From: Gavia stellata
Taxonomy: Eukaryota > Chordata > Aves > Gaviiformes > Gaviidae
Assembly: GCF_030936135.1 (NCBI RefSeq)
Contig: NC_082613.1
Location: 5,456,001-5,520,000 of the forward strand
Reading direction: 5' to 3'
Length of the DNA: 64,000 nucleotides
Part shown: positions 25,010 through 37,480 of the stretch, piece by piece
Numbering within the stretch: position 1 is the first letter of the stretch
Layout of the letters: each line of letters starts with the position of its first letter
Made by a program: the position numbers and the translations under genes
Notes under the pieces: generated by a model
What the model saw: only the letters and a program-made list of their open reading frames with translations
Told to the model about the DNA's origin: nothing
Databases searched by the model: none

Positions 25010-27477
25010 GATGTCATCTGTGTATCAGTTTCATTTCTTGTGTAACACAGGACTTCGGCTGGTATTTCACACACTGACCATGATACACAAGAAATTTGGC
25101 AGTTTGGGGGCCAGGGATACATGAAATTAATGACAGAGCTTCCTTCAGTAGATCCCAGTTTGCAGTTCTTGGGGACCTGAAATCTAGTGAAGACCATAAT
25201 AATCAGGATTTATGAGCATCTCACAGGAGACACAACCTCACGTAATTAGAAACTAACTTGGGCTTGTCTTCATGGGAAGAAATATAGGAAGTCTAGAGTT
25301 GATCAGCAGCTGAAGACAAGAGAATGAAAGATCAAATTGATTAGAGCTCATAATAAGGTCCCAGTTAGCAGCACAGTATCTGTTTTGAGATTGAAGTTGT
25401 CTATTGCACGACTCCCCAGAAGTCATAGCCACCCATTCCAATTCTCATACTCAGGTGCTACATAGTGTGACAGAAGAGTCGGTGGAGCTGCAGTGTGCAT
25501 AACTGATATAAGAGAATTAAGCTTGCTGTTTGAGCTTCCCCTGGGAGGAATGCAGGGGTCACTCCATGGTACATGTTCTTACTTCTCCAAGTGCTTCTGT
25601 GTGTTACCTAGTTTTATATACTTTTATTTACTCTGGGATAGAGTAAACCTTGGGATGGTTCCATCCATTCAATTTCCTGTTCACCAATTCCTGAAGCAAG
25701 ACGGAAGCAGAACAGCTACAAATAAATTCCAGGAATTTTTAGTTTAATTCTAAGGAAAACTAGGACTGAATACCATTCCTACACAGTCTAAGAGATGAAG
25801 TAAGGATTTATGTAGTGTTTTGCATCCTCATTTAGGCAAAATATGGATGTGCAGTAAGGTTATTGCTGTGGAGGTTGTGCTTCTGCTCTTTTGCAGATGT
25901 AGTAAGTCTTTTTGAGAAATCATTCTTCAGCAAAAACTGAGCTAACTTTTTTTTTACTTTTTAAGTATCTTTTTTTTGACAGTTGTGTATGTTGCCATGA
26001 CAGCAAGCAATCTTAAAACAGTCTGCTCATCTACTGTATTGCAGTTCAGTTTGTATTGCTGTTTCTTAATGGCGCAGATGCCATCTTGCTGCAAATTTTG
26101 GAAGGGCAGGCTGCTTAGCAATTTAAACACAACTTATTTGACAGACAGAGGTAATGGTTGTTTTTCTAGGATAAGTTCTAATAGTAAACTTACAACAAGA
26201 AAAGTTAGCCCAAGACAGAATTAGATGGCTCTTCGGTTCCATGACTTCAAAGCTGGAGACTATGACATTGTCATAAGCAAAGTCAGAACAATTCGATCAT
26301 GGAAATTTCTACACTGCAGTTCTACTGTAAAATACTCTCTTTGCAAGCATTGCTTCCAAAGAGTAGTAGACTGTAATCAGGGGTACACCTTCAAACTATG
26401 CAGCTTTGATCTCATCTATTTTGGAAACAAATCCTTTAACATCTTTATCCAACAAGCAAAATGCAGATCTTGCCTGTCATACTCTTCCAGTGAGGTCAAA
26501 ATTCAGATGGTAGTTACAAAGCCCCTCTCTAGGCCAAGTGCCACATTGGAATAAAAGTGTAAGTAGGGTTTTATGAACACTATTTCTGATAAATTTATTA
26601 AAAAGCCAAATTATAAACCAGGATTTATGAGCAAGTAAGAGTTAGTTAATTAGTATTTAAAAGGCAGGAGTCTTCCTTCACTAGGATTACCACATCTGTT
26701 AAAGCAAAAGAGTCTGAGAGTACAGTTACATGACATGGTGACTTCGGTAGTAAGTTTGTTACAAAAGTTCTAATTTGACCTGCTTGTTCTGTGCATTGTA
26801 GTTTGCTGTCTCCTTTAGTTATGCCAATATAGTCATGGGATTGTGGTATAAACTGAATCAATGGAAAGATGAAGGTTAAAAACCAATCCCCTTCCTTTAG
26901 TGCTGCTTCTAACCTGGCTTATGTCAGTGATCAGATTTGCTGTATGGTCAAATGAAGAGTTGCATCAGTACAACTGACAAGGTTGCAAATTATGAGCTCA
27001 GTAGGGTGTGTTGTGCAAGAATGATTTATGAGGATTTTGTTGGCAAAGTCCTCTTATCATGCAATTACACCGAAAGTGATGTTCTAACAAAGCAGTCTCA
27101 TCACTCACCAACGAATTCGGGAAACACTCTGAAATGCTGTAGTGAGGAGTGGATTTAGGGAAGCATTATGCATGCATTTGAAGGACATTGGATGTGGCCC
27201 TGAACTTGTACACTGCAAGGCCAACAGCTCCAGCTGCTTCCAGTGTTTCAAAGCCATTAGCATAATCTAATGTGAAACCAGAGCAACAAGGAAAATCCGC
27301 ATACTATCGGACACTTGTCTGACAGGCATGTGTTTGTAAACACTGGAAAGTTTTAGTCATTTGAGTACTGTGCAAGTGTACAGCAGTGTTAGGTAAATGG
27401 GAAAGCATGCCAATTTATACTGGAAACAACACCAGGAATGGTACTAAAAACAGACGTGAGCTAGCTGGAACATGGAA
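25010..27477. other. Noncoding DNA
   Basis: No recognisable gene or transposon. A 109-codon open frame at 26225-26554 (plus) is cysteine-rich but has no known domain or flanking gene structure; it is treated as chance. Confidence 0.6.
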
Positions 27478-27546
27478 TGGGCTTTAGGGCTTGATCCAAA
27501 CCCCTTTGAAGTCAATAGAAAGAGTCCCATTGTTTTCATTTAGAGG
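27478..27546 (+). repeat. Amniote hairpin-type interspersed repeat fragment
   Basis: Diverged copy of an old amniote repeat in which 'ttgatccaaa...ttgaagtcaat' is followed by a 'tcccattg...ttca' half. The segment here has 'cttgatccaaacccctttga', then 'agtcaatagaaagagtccca', then 'ttgttttcattt'. In better copies the two halves form an inverted repeat. Confidence 0.45.
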
Positions 27547-29329
27547 TTGTCCCTAATATGTGCCTCTAGTTGTTATATAAATGTATACTTCTAGTACTAG
27601 ATATAAAAAAATGCATTGGAAAGGAATTCCCAAGATCAATTTAATATCGTCTGTGAACCATATAGATATTTTAGGCCTTTCTCTTACAAATTACTTCTGT
27701 AAGGCCGTGTCCTTCAAGTTTTAAAGTCCAGTTGCAGAACTAGATTTTTTTATTATTAACATGTAGTCTAAAAATGTTTTATTCTAACCCAATGTGAAAT
27801 ACAGAGTCCTGGAACACAAATTTTTGCTAAATATGCAAATAATTATGTAGATGAATGGCTGCTTAGAAATCTTGCTAGTCATTCACAGGCATGTGTGTTG
27901 GAGGTACATGTCCATACAGCTAAAGACTGTATGACCCATGGTATTTATAATTAGGTAATTATACCCTTGCTTAGTGAACTAGCAAAGAGGGGGGTTTTGC
28001 TGGTGTTGATATGTTTTTCACCCCACCCAGAAAGAATAAAGTGGAAATAAGTCTAATTAGATCAGTAGAGGAGATGCCAGTAGGTTTGCCTCTTCAAAAA
28101 TCATTCAGAGGTCATGAATAATTTTAACATTTTGTCTTCTCCTTTGGCTTTGTGGCTGTTACAAAAATTCTGTTTATTAATGCATTATGAACCGAAGCTG
28201 TCAAAATGAATCTTTTTCTCCATTTGTAAAGATGTTATATGTGTGCATCTGAATGATACAGTTACGTACTTCTTAAATTTTCATGTGGGCCTCCTACTGG
28301 GTTTCCTGAATCGACCAGCTGACAACGTAAGAATGTCACAGCTTGTGTATTCTGCCCAATGCAAATGTCATCTAAATATTGTTTACAGAGATATTTCCTA
28401 TTCTGTAAAACATGGTTACTAGGACCAAGTTTGGGTCCATTTTATAGTACTCTTGGGTTTTAACCTGCGTTTTCCTATCCAGTGCAATGAGGAGCTCTGC
28501 TTAAGACCATAGGGAGCTCTATTTAATTATAATTGGCAGTCTGCAATCCTTTGTGCTGTCAAGGACATCATGGACCTAATGGATGATACTGCAAGCACTC
28601 AGTAGTGGTTTTATGCTCAGCTATTTGTGCTTTATTTGCCTGAATAAATATCTGATGGAGCGGAGAGAATACACTGATGAAACATTATTGTACAGAAAAA
28701 ATTATTGGTGTGCCTACCAGGGAGCCATAGGAATTATGTAATTATTTTAAAGGGTAATTTTGCCATCTAGCCTTTATTTATGCATCTGAAGTAACAAATA
28801 TCAAAGTATAATTTATCTTCAGTAAGACATTTTACAACAGCGGTGTTAACATGCCAATGTTTATGAAAATGTGTCAGTTACTATGGGCAGAGGGTAAGAG
28901 TCTCCTGTCAGGCCATTATATGCCAGGACTTCAGAGGTCTTGAGAAAGTCATCTATGACAGAAGCAATTCTCCATTGCATTAGTATCCAGGAATTTCCCA
29001 AACTATTATGGGGTTATATTATTGCGATGATGGAGTTTGAGAAATACTGGCAGACTTAATCAAATTTTTACTTTATCTAGGATTCTAAAGACATAAATGT
29101 TTTCGCCACCAGAATATCCCAAATTACCTAGATAGGTTTTGGATTAGAACAGTAATTTTTAAAAGCCAGATAGCAATCTGTCTTAAACTGTAGGCATTCA
29201 AATGAGTTTAGAAACCTTCTACTCCTGTCCCAGATTATGCAAGAAGACTGCAGTGAAGTGCAACAGAAATTTCCAAAGATGTTTTTCTTGCTCTGTAGTG
29301 TAATAGTGAGTGGAAGCACCTGGTTTTAC
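27547..29329. other. Noncoding DNA, possible conserved element cluster
   Basis: No gene. Between about 27930 and 28870 the sequence is AT-rich, non-repetitive, free of visible transposons and full of homeodomain-like ATTA, TTAAT and ATGCAAAT-type words, the appearance of developmental enhancer DNA. Conservation across species is the needed evidence and is not available here. Confidence 0.5.
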
Positions 29330-30240
29330 ACTGTGCTATTTATAAGGACAGCCCTGCTGAGTCGGAACAAAGACCTGCCTGGCCTAAGTGTCCTGCCACT
29401 AGCAAATTAAGCAAGTACCAAGGACGGGCATCTATGATATTTCTACCTAATGCTTCTCCAACTGTTTTAATCTTCCCGTGCTGGATGTGTACATCTCAGT
29501 GTATATCTGTCCCAAATTTTTGTCTGGCCTCCCCCTAAACCCTTGTAAATGTGCTGCATCCACAATATGCTTGGACAAGGAGTTCTGTGGGTTTGCCACC
29601 CGTTATGTGAAGGACCACCACCTTCTGTTTGTTTTGAACCTGGCTTTTGCTAGCTTTGTTTACTATCTTCTAACACTTCTTTTGTTTGAAGCCAGTTTGT
29701 TCTTGATCATCTTTGTCACCCTTTTGCATCTTTTTTTCTCTACATTTTTCCATTCTGTTTTGAGAGGAGGAGGTCCAACTGCACACAATATGCAGGGTGA
29801 TGGTGACTCAAGAATATATGGAGTGGCAATATAATGCTGTCTGTTCCTTTCTTATTAATTCCTGATTTTGTTTTTTTAACCACTATTCACCACTGAGCTG
29901 TCATTTTCCTAGTTACATATCAGTCACAAGACATGTTTCTATAGTGGTAATGATTGCTCAGTGCCATCAGTTAGAATTGTTTTTTCCTAGCTATGTCACT
30001 TGACATTTATCTTCATTGAATTTCATCTGCCATGTTATTGTGCAGTCACCTATTTCATATGGGTTCTCTGAAACTTTTCACAACTGGTCCTTGTTTTTGT
30101 TATCCTGAGTCATTTATTATATCACTAGTAAATTTTCTCACAACTTGGTTCACACCCTTTTCCAGGTTATTTGTGAGCATATAAGGACAACACAGATCCC
30201 ATTTCATTCTTTTGAAATTATTTACATCCTCCTGTAGGAA
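29330..30240 (-). mobile_element. Ancient CR1/L3-type LINE copy, 3' part
   Basis: About 0.9 kb can be followed along the amniote CR1/L3 consensus in antisense orientation. Landmarks in order are 'gctgagtcggaacaaagacc' near 29357, 'gacaaggagttctgtgggtt' near 29573, 'ccttctgtttgttttgaacc' near 29621, 'tgcacacaatatgcagg' near 29780, 'cattgaatttcatctgccat' near 30015, and 'cccttttccaggttatttgt' near 30154. The copy is highly diverged and has indels, so it is old and inactive. The 118-codon open frame over 29478-29834 is an accident of the antisense strand. The missing 5' side lies to the right, as usual for truncated LINE insertions. Confidence 0.85.
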
Positions 30241-33200
30241 TGTGCACCCAATTTGGGAACATGTGAGCAGGGGATTGAGCCCCCTTTTCAGACTAATACC
30301 ATGACCACCGGCCTGCCTTCTTGAGAACTAGGTTTAAATGCAAATTCCTATGTCTATGCTAAATTAAGGTTGAATTCAATAGGAATCAAATAGAAAGGCA
30401 TTATAAGAAATGAGGGGTAGAATAAAATATTGTAGAGACAACCTTTTGTTTTCTTTCAATATTGTAGGATGATATTGGGTGATTTTTGGTTTTTTCTTTT
30501 ATGACTATTATTTCCTTGAGATCAATCTAGAAAATTCTTCTCAGAGGTGTACCTATCTTCCCACTGCCCATTGTGAAAGAGATGTCATTTCCTGTGTTCA
30601 ACAAAAGCACTTAAACACCTGCCTACCATTCCATTGATAGCAACTGATCTATTACCTCTATTACCTCTTGATACCTGGCAGCTGCACAGCTGTTACTAGA
30701 CAAAATAATAATTTCATCAAATATTCTGGTTCTTAGGAGGATGTTGAAGGCTAGGGAGAGTAATCAGTAGTACTTACTACTAAGTGAAAGGTGTTGAAGG
30801 TGACAGCAAGAAAGGAAGTAGTACAACCAGAAGCGGTATCTTTGCAATTATATGATGTACTTTCTGGATATATTGATAGGCTTTCTATGTTGTGTGTTAT
30901 TAGTTCAGTGTTCTCTGCAGCCATCACACAGTGTTTTCCTTTCATTGATTCCCTTCATCCTTAGAAAGAAAATCTGGGTCTGAAAGTACTATAAAGGAAC
31001 TTTCTGCTTTAAACTACTTGTGTAAGTCATAGTTGGTCCTTATCCAACTGAACAGATAAGACAAATAGCTATACTACGGGCTCAGTCTTGTGAGATATTA
31101 AAGATGTCCAGTTTCATAGATTTTTGGATACTCCAAGCACTATAGATTCAATTTTTATCTTCTGCCTTCCTGCTGTGAGGTTGGAAAATTTTGGCTGAAC
31201 CATTGGAAGCAGTACAGGTGGTTTGGCTCTTGGAGGCCAGTGAACTGAACATTTCCAACAAAAAGGAAAAGGTACTAAAATGAAAAAGGGGTGATAACTG
31301 TTAATGCTGTGTCTGGAAGAGGCAAGGGAGGTGTGGTGCATGCAGAATTACTTAAGTAGCAGGTGTAGGATAGAGATACAGTAAAGAAGTACAGAAGCTA
31401 AGTTAGCGACATGCATCCTGAAACTATGTTATTCCAACTGAAGTCTCAAGTTTTTCCATACATAGCAATGCCATCTATACTGAAATCCATACTGTACTGG
31501 TGTACTTCTTGCTGTGCTTATGAGAGCTTTTGTGTCCTGTTTTTCAGGAATTTGTGCTGTCCATGTGTAGATTCTGCTTCAAAACTAATTCCTTTACTAG
31601 GGTCATGCCACTCTGACCTCATTGCTTTTATTTAATGAACACATACTCTCAAATTACTGTCTCCATGTTCACTTGTGTACCTTCAGTGAGACAGAGAATT
31701 ATGTTCCTTGCCCACTTTTCCTATAAACTAAATAATAACAGCTGCCATATACTTTATATATTAGGGGGGTGTCTTCATGCCTGTATCAGTGTTTCATATG
31801 TCTTATTACTGCAAAGGAAGATAGAGATTAACCAGTTTTGCTTATTTTACTCTTGAAGGGAGTACAAAAGAACCCAGGTGTTTTGATTTTAATGGGTTTT
31901 GTTTTAATTCTGGATCACTAGCAGATATCAGACTAAGTTTTTAGGCCTTGATCCCACAGAAATACTGTGCTTAACATAATGTGACTAGTTCTTCCTGCTG
32001 CAGCTTGTGTTCAATATTGGAATTTGTGGTTTTCTTCTTCAGGACTGATGCTTTGGTGCTATTCCAGCCAAGGATGCAATTCTTCCCAACATATTACATA
32101 CAACTCTGTGGTTTGCAATTTCACTTACAAGGTAGGTTTTGGTGGATTCCTTCCCCGCCCCCGCCCCGGTCTTGCTTAGCAGCTTTGAAACATTTGTGTA
32201 GCTGTCCACATCCTTTCCACTCTTGGAATTTTACGTATCACAGGAAGAACTGCAACTTTTAGTCCTGTAGAAATTGGATGTTCAGTGTTGTTTTGAACAT
32301 ATATAATATGTAATGATTACAAGAGAGCATACTCTGAAGCCATTTTCCTAAACAGTATCAACATGAAAATAGTATCAAACCAAGTATCTTATCTGCATTT
32401 ACTAACACTTTAATCACTAAAGTGGTTTCTTAGGGTTTTCTTCTATTTATCCTGTTTGTATTTTTTAAAATACATCATTCGTTTTAATTATATTGATCCA
32501 TTTCAGATTTTTTTTCTCATTAGGTTCATGATGTGGGGCTCTTATTCTAAGAGCTGCTTGTTGGATAATTTTTTTTATTCTTACAGACACTTCTGTGTCA
32601 ACAACCAGAACTAATTTTCAGCTAAATCTTAAAATATTTAAAGAATATCTATTCATATTGGATTTTTTACGTCTTTTAATTATGTTACAAATCCTACCGT
32701 GTGGGTAGAAAAGTGGAAATAAAGCGTATTTAAAAAAAGCTGTAGAGAAAAGCTTTTTGAAAGGTTAAAAAAATAAAGTTCTATATATTAGAAAGAAATC
32801 ACACTGGAGTGCTCCTTGATTTTACTGTCTTCTTGGTCACAGGGTTAAGTTCAACACTGGTAGCAGCAGAATGCCTGTGTTTTTATGTTTTAGTGTTGTA
32901 CTGCTCTAAAAATAATTCAGGGTATTTTTTTCCAGAGTACATTTCCCTGAACTCCCACTCTGACTTGGCACTGTAATGGAATGCGGGTTAGTTGTTGTCT
33001 GGGATGATTCATATTTCAACACTACGGGAAAGTATGGTTCACTTGGGGGCTCCCAGAATTTGCCTTTCATTCTACGGTATTCTGACCTGTTGTGCTTTTT
33101 GCACTTAAGAAATATACCGTGAAATTCTTAGAGACAAATATTTGGCCATTCAGTTTTGAAAATGTACCTAAATGTATTTCTTTAAAAGAATCCCTATGTA

Positions 33201-36023
33201 AAATAAAAATTCAAGTAAGCGATTTTAACAGTTACTTTTTGTCTTGTTTTCGGTTGGGGTGTGGTATGTGCAGGTTCCAGACAGCTGCATTTGCTGGCTG
33301 TATGCGGAGCTGAACTTCCTAAGGGGGGTCAGCCCAGTGAACCAGAACTGTCCATATGCATCATCTCTGTCTTCAGCCTCACAGAACTCAGGATTTTCCC
33401 TGGGCTCTGCATTGTCTTCACATGAAGCTCCTATGTGGAAAGCTCAGGGAGAAGACTGATTGCCCCAGGCCTGTTTTATGACTTGTGTTTTAAGCACGGT
33501 AAGATAGTACAGTTTTAATAGCCCAAAATAGGCACCCATTTTGCAATGTGGTCATCTCAACTAGAACGTCTAGATGGAGCAGAAGGGAATGGTTTTCCCC
33601 TCACACCGCCACTTGTAGGATGAGGAAGGAATCTGGCACAACTGGAGTTTGTTAAAGAGTCCAAAGCTCCCCTGTCTTACTACCAACCGGTGAGACACCT
33701 AGTATACTAAAGCATCATCAAATGTGTTAAATTTGTTCTGTGTAAGTCCAGGCACATCAATATTTGCACTTTTGTTATGGAATTCAGTCCTTAAGAAAGA
33801 ACAAGACTTGGGTCAGTGCAGAAGGCTGAAGCAAACACAAGTGCCTTCTCTCTCCCAATACTTGATAATTTCATAATAGATAATTTTAGAAACTCTGACC
33901 GCAACTCTCTTCATATCCACTGACCAGCTTGTGTATCTGGACAAGGTGATAAAGTTTGTTTTTGAAACAGCTTCACAATAATTTATTAAACATGCAGGCA
34001 TGTGATCACACTCAGCGAGGGAAAAGAAGGAATGTAACTGTTACTCACCTTTTCCTCTGAATCATGTGTTACCTGAGTCTGTGCCTTAAGTCACTATCTA
34101 CTCCTCAGTGAGCTGTTAAAGATGTAAGGTCAACGAGACTTACTAAAATGCTGAATTTATTCTCATTTAAACAGAATTTTTTTTTACTTTCTGATTCACA
34201 TTCAAAATGTCAGCTCTGATTAATTGTAACTAGAAGTGTTTCAAGCCCATTTCTACAGGCTGTTGCAAACAGACAGGGCTACCTGTGTACTGGGTTTGAT
34301 CCTCTTTGTCAGAAGCGCTGTTCTTTCAGTGAGTCGTGGCTGACTACAGGGGCAGCTGAATATTTTGATGATTTTGCATGTTTTTAAACCTGAGAGTGCA
34401 GCCTGCAGAGGTTTTTGACTGACAGCCACTAGGGAGCACTATGTGATTGTATCTTTTCCAAAGTAGGGCGTGGTAGCCAAATAGACAACTACAATGTAAA
34501 GTTAAATATGAAAGGCTTTTTTCCTTTTTTCAGGACATTTCTAAAGAATCCTCTTCTGTTTTGCACAAAATAGAGTATATTAAGCCAAGATTTTAGCACC
34601 TCTGGCATTCCGTTTTATGCAATTATTACTCTTGGTGAGGACTTCTTACATCAACATTTAATTCTTGCTCAGTAGAGTTTCACAGGCATTTGTAATGTAG
34701 CCAGGAAAAGTCCACTATAATAATTAATGTATGGGCTACTTTTACCACAAGACTGAATGATGATGCTTTGATGCATGCTTTATAGATAACCTTTGGTTAA
34801 TCTAGTTCCAATTTAGCTTAGTTCTTAGAAGAACTTTTACCTCAAATCATTATGATTTAGCAAACCATGAATGGAGTGGATCTGTTTAAAATACCTAAGC
34901 AAACTCTTAGAAGTGGTGATTTAAAGGGAGAATGCTGCATGAATGACTCTGCTCCTTTCTTCCTGATCCTAGTATTTGATGTTTCCTTATCTGATTGATA
35001 CTGTCTTTTTGTAGCTCTCATATGGCCCATCTCCCATATTCCCCCAGAAAAGAAAATTGCATTATTCTTTCCTTTTGAAGCACCTCTGCCTTGAGGTGTT
35101 TGTTTTTTTCTCTCTTTTCATACTGCCTTCTGAAATCAGCTGTCAGAGACCTCGGTATGTTTATGCATTGTCCTTTTAAAGCTCTTCTGTGCTTTTTGGG
35201 AGGACTTTCTCATTTAAGTCATTGGCATCTTTCAGCTTATTGTACAGGCAGAAGGTGGAAAGGCTGTAGCTAAAAACTTGGCAATGATTGTGGAAGAAAG
35301 CATATTCTTAGATGATAAGGAGCAGCCCAGAAGTCCAAAGTTTTCATCATCAGGTCTGCAGTTCTATTTACTGCAATTAATTAGTGCAGCTGTGGTCAGC
35401 AAAGGGATTGTTGCAGAACAGTGTTTCCTTACTTAATAAATTGGTGCTGAGAGGCAGAGCCACTTATTATACTGAAGTGAATTTTTACTACTTCTGTCAG
35501 CATTATTGAGTCAGAGCAGCTGTAGGGGAGTAAACTGGATTCTGAAGAGATTAAATGTTAGGGCCAGCTCTGTAAATGGAACACATGGCAATGTGAAGGA
35601 CCCTACCCATGACAATGGTATTCATCACATAAGAACCTAAATAGACCAGACTAAAAAAAAACCTACCTTGAGTTGCAGATCCCCAACTCAGTTTGCCAGC
35701 CTGTTCATGTCAGTGTTAAATTTGAAAACTTAACTAGCAGGTTTGTTTTGAAGTACTTGGTGACAAAGCCCACATTGCTCCTATGACAGTTGAACCAAAC
35801 TATTAAAAAAAATATCACAGGTGTCCCGGTATATTTGCTGCTTCTTTTTTGTAGTTGTTCTTCACCAGTTACGAAGAAATTTCATAAGGGAGACTACATT
35901 TCTATTTACTTTTACAGCACCAGAATGCTTAGCTGGGAAGTCATTTGGCCATATGGAAAGTGTTACTGGCTTTAAATCAAGTGATGAAATGTAAAAATTA
36001 CTCAAACAATTTGTTTAAGCAAC
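30241..36023. other. AT-rich noncoding DNA
   Basis: Nearly 6 kb with no gene and no transposon I recognise. Scattered C-rich and T-rich short runs occur (for example near 32150-32170). Open frames are all short. Confidence 0.6.
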
Positions 36024-36612
36024 CGTTGTGGTTTAATCCCAGCGGGCAACTAAGCACCACACAGCCGCTCACTCACTCCCCCCGCAGTGGGATGAGGGAG
36101 AGAACCGGAAAAGTAGAAGTGAGAAAACTCGTGGGTTGAGATAAAGACAGTTTAATAGGTAAAGCAAAACCCGCACGCGCAAGCAAAGCAAAACAAGGAA
36201 TTCATTCACTACTTCCCATTGGCAGGCAGATGTTCAGCCATCTTCAGGAAAGCAGGGCTCCGTCACAGATAACGGTTACTTGACAAGACAAACGCCATCA
36301 CTCCGAACGTCCCCCCCTTCCTTCTTCTTCCCCCCAGCTTTATATGCTGAGCATGATGTCATATGGTATGGAATATCCCCCTGGTCAGATGGGGTCAGCT
36401 GTCCCAGCTGTGTCCCCTCCCAACCTCTTGTGCACCCCCAGCCCACTCGCTGGTGGGGCTGTGTGAGAAGCAGAAAAGGCCTTGACTCCGTATAAGCACT
36501 CTTCAGCAATAACTAAAAAGTCTGTATTTTCAACACTGTTTCCAGCACAAATCCAAAACAGAGCCCTGTACTAGCTACTATGAAGAAAATTAACTCTACC
36601 AAAACCAGCACA
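36024..36612 (-). mobile_element. Avian ERVL-type LTR (3' LTR)
   Basis: A 589-bp LTR read on the minus strand. It begins TGTGCTGGTTTTGG at 36612 and ends with AACCACAAC at about 36024. The sequence follows an LTR widespread in neoavian genomes closely, so the insertion is fairly young compared with other repeats here. A TATA box (CATATAAAG, minus strand) lies at 36338-36346 and an ATTAAA polyadenylation signal at 36151-36156. Near the TATA box, TGATGTCA stands where I recall TGACGTCA, which would be a CpG-decayed CRE. It is not a solo LTR: element-internal sequence with a polypurine tract is attached (next features). No target duplication is seen at the left edge, and the other end is lost. 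Confidence 0.85.
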
Positions 36613-36630
36613 TTCTCCACTCCTTATTCC
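36613..36630 (-). other. Polypurine tract of the ERV
   Basis: Directly upstream of the LTR in element orientation, 16 of 18 bases are purines (GGAATAAGGAGTGGAGAA on the minus strand). This is the position where retroviruses prime plus-strand DNA synthesis, and it shows that the LTR is the 3' one. Confidence 0.75.
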
Positions 36631-36958
36631 ACACCATTTAAGTCATGCTCAGGTCTCACACTATCCAATACATTCTCATTACCCACCACCACTCTTTCTA
36701 TCCTTTGATATAATACACATATGTCATTCCCCTAGTCTATGGACCACCCCCGTGAAATGTCTGTAAAGTGTCCATAAATGTCCACAAAATATCCACTGAG
36801 TTCATTTAGTCCATGACTTTGGGCTCCATCTGTTATGGTGGTCACTCAGGACAGGAGATGTGGTGTGTTGCGTGGAGTTACTGGGCACCAAAGCCAACTC
36901 AGGTTGGGTCACCGCTGCACTTGCATTGCTTCTTGTAAGGCTTGTCCTCCATTGGTTC
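36631..36958 (-). mobile_element. 3' end of ERV internal region, 5'-truncated
   Basis: Around 330 bp continuing from the polypurine tract. I recognise it as the sequence that normally precedes this LTR in bird genomes, with features such as 'gtccatagactaggggaatg' on the minus strand. Host-like AT-rich sequence resumes near 36958, so the gag-pol part and the 5' LTR are missing. A minus-strand open frame at 36802-36984 begins in the flank and reads into the element. It may include a remnant of the end of pol, but I cannot confirm this. It is not a functional viral gene. Confidence 0.65.
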
Positions 36959-37480
36959 TTAATGATTGACTTGTACGTTTGCATTCATTTGCGTGCAAAT
37001 TAACCAAAGTTTGTATTTAACTCTTCATTCTTTATCTTCCGGCTTAGCTTCAGTAGGAAAAAGTCAGTGCCTATACACTTCACTTTATTGCTTTTTGATT
37101 GAACTGGTTTTATGTTCAGAAGTAGCTGAAAATACTGAAATCAGAATTTATAATTAATGTATCTTTATGATTCTTAGAATACATAGATGAAATTAATAGA
37201 GCTTTTTATGTTTTAAGGTGTGCAGGCAAATTTGTGAAAATTTGCCTTAATTTCCCAAGGAAGTAGCTATCCAAATGATGTCTAATGGATTTTGTAGGTG
37301 ATGCTCTATCACTCACAGGGCTAGGAATTAAACAGTTTCCCATCCTCTGAAAATTGCTGAGGACTCTGGAGGTTTTTTCACTCAACCTGAATTATCTCCA
37401 AATCTTTAAAATGTTTGCAGTGTGGGCTTAGGGGAAGAAATGATGGTCAATTGAAATATTTTTTATTGCATTTAGATTAC
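36959..37480. other. Noncoding DNA between ERV and minisatellite
   Basis: About 0.5 kb of AT-rich, non-repetitive sequence with no gene or motif of note. Confidence 0.6.
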
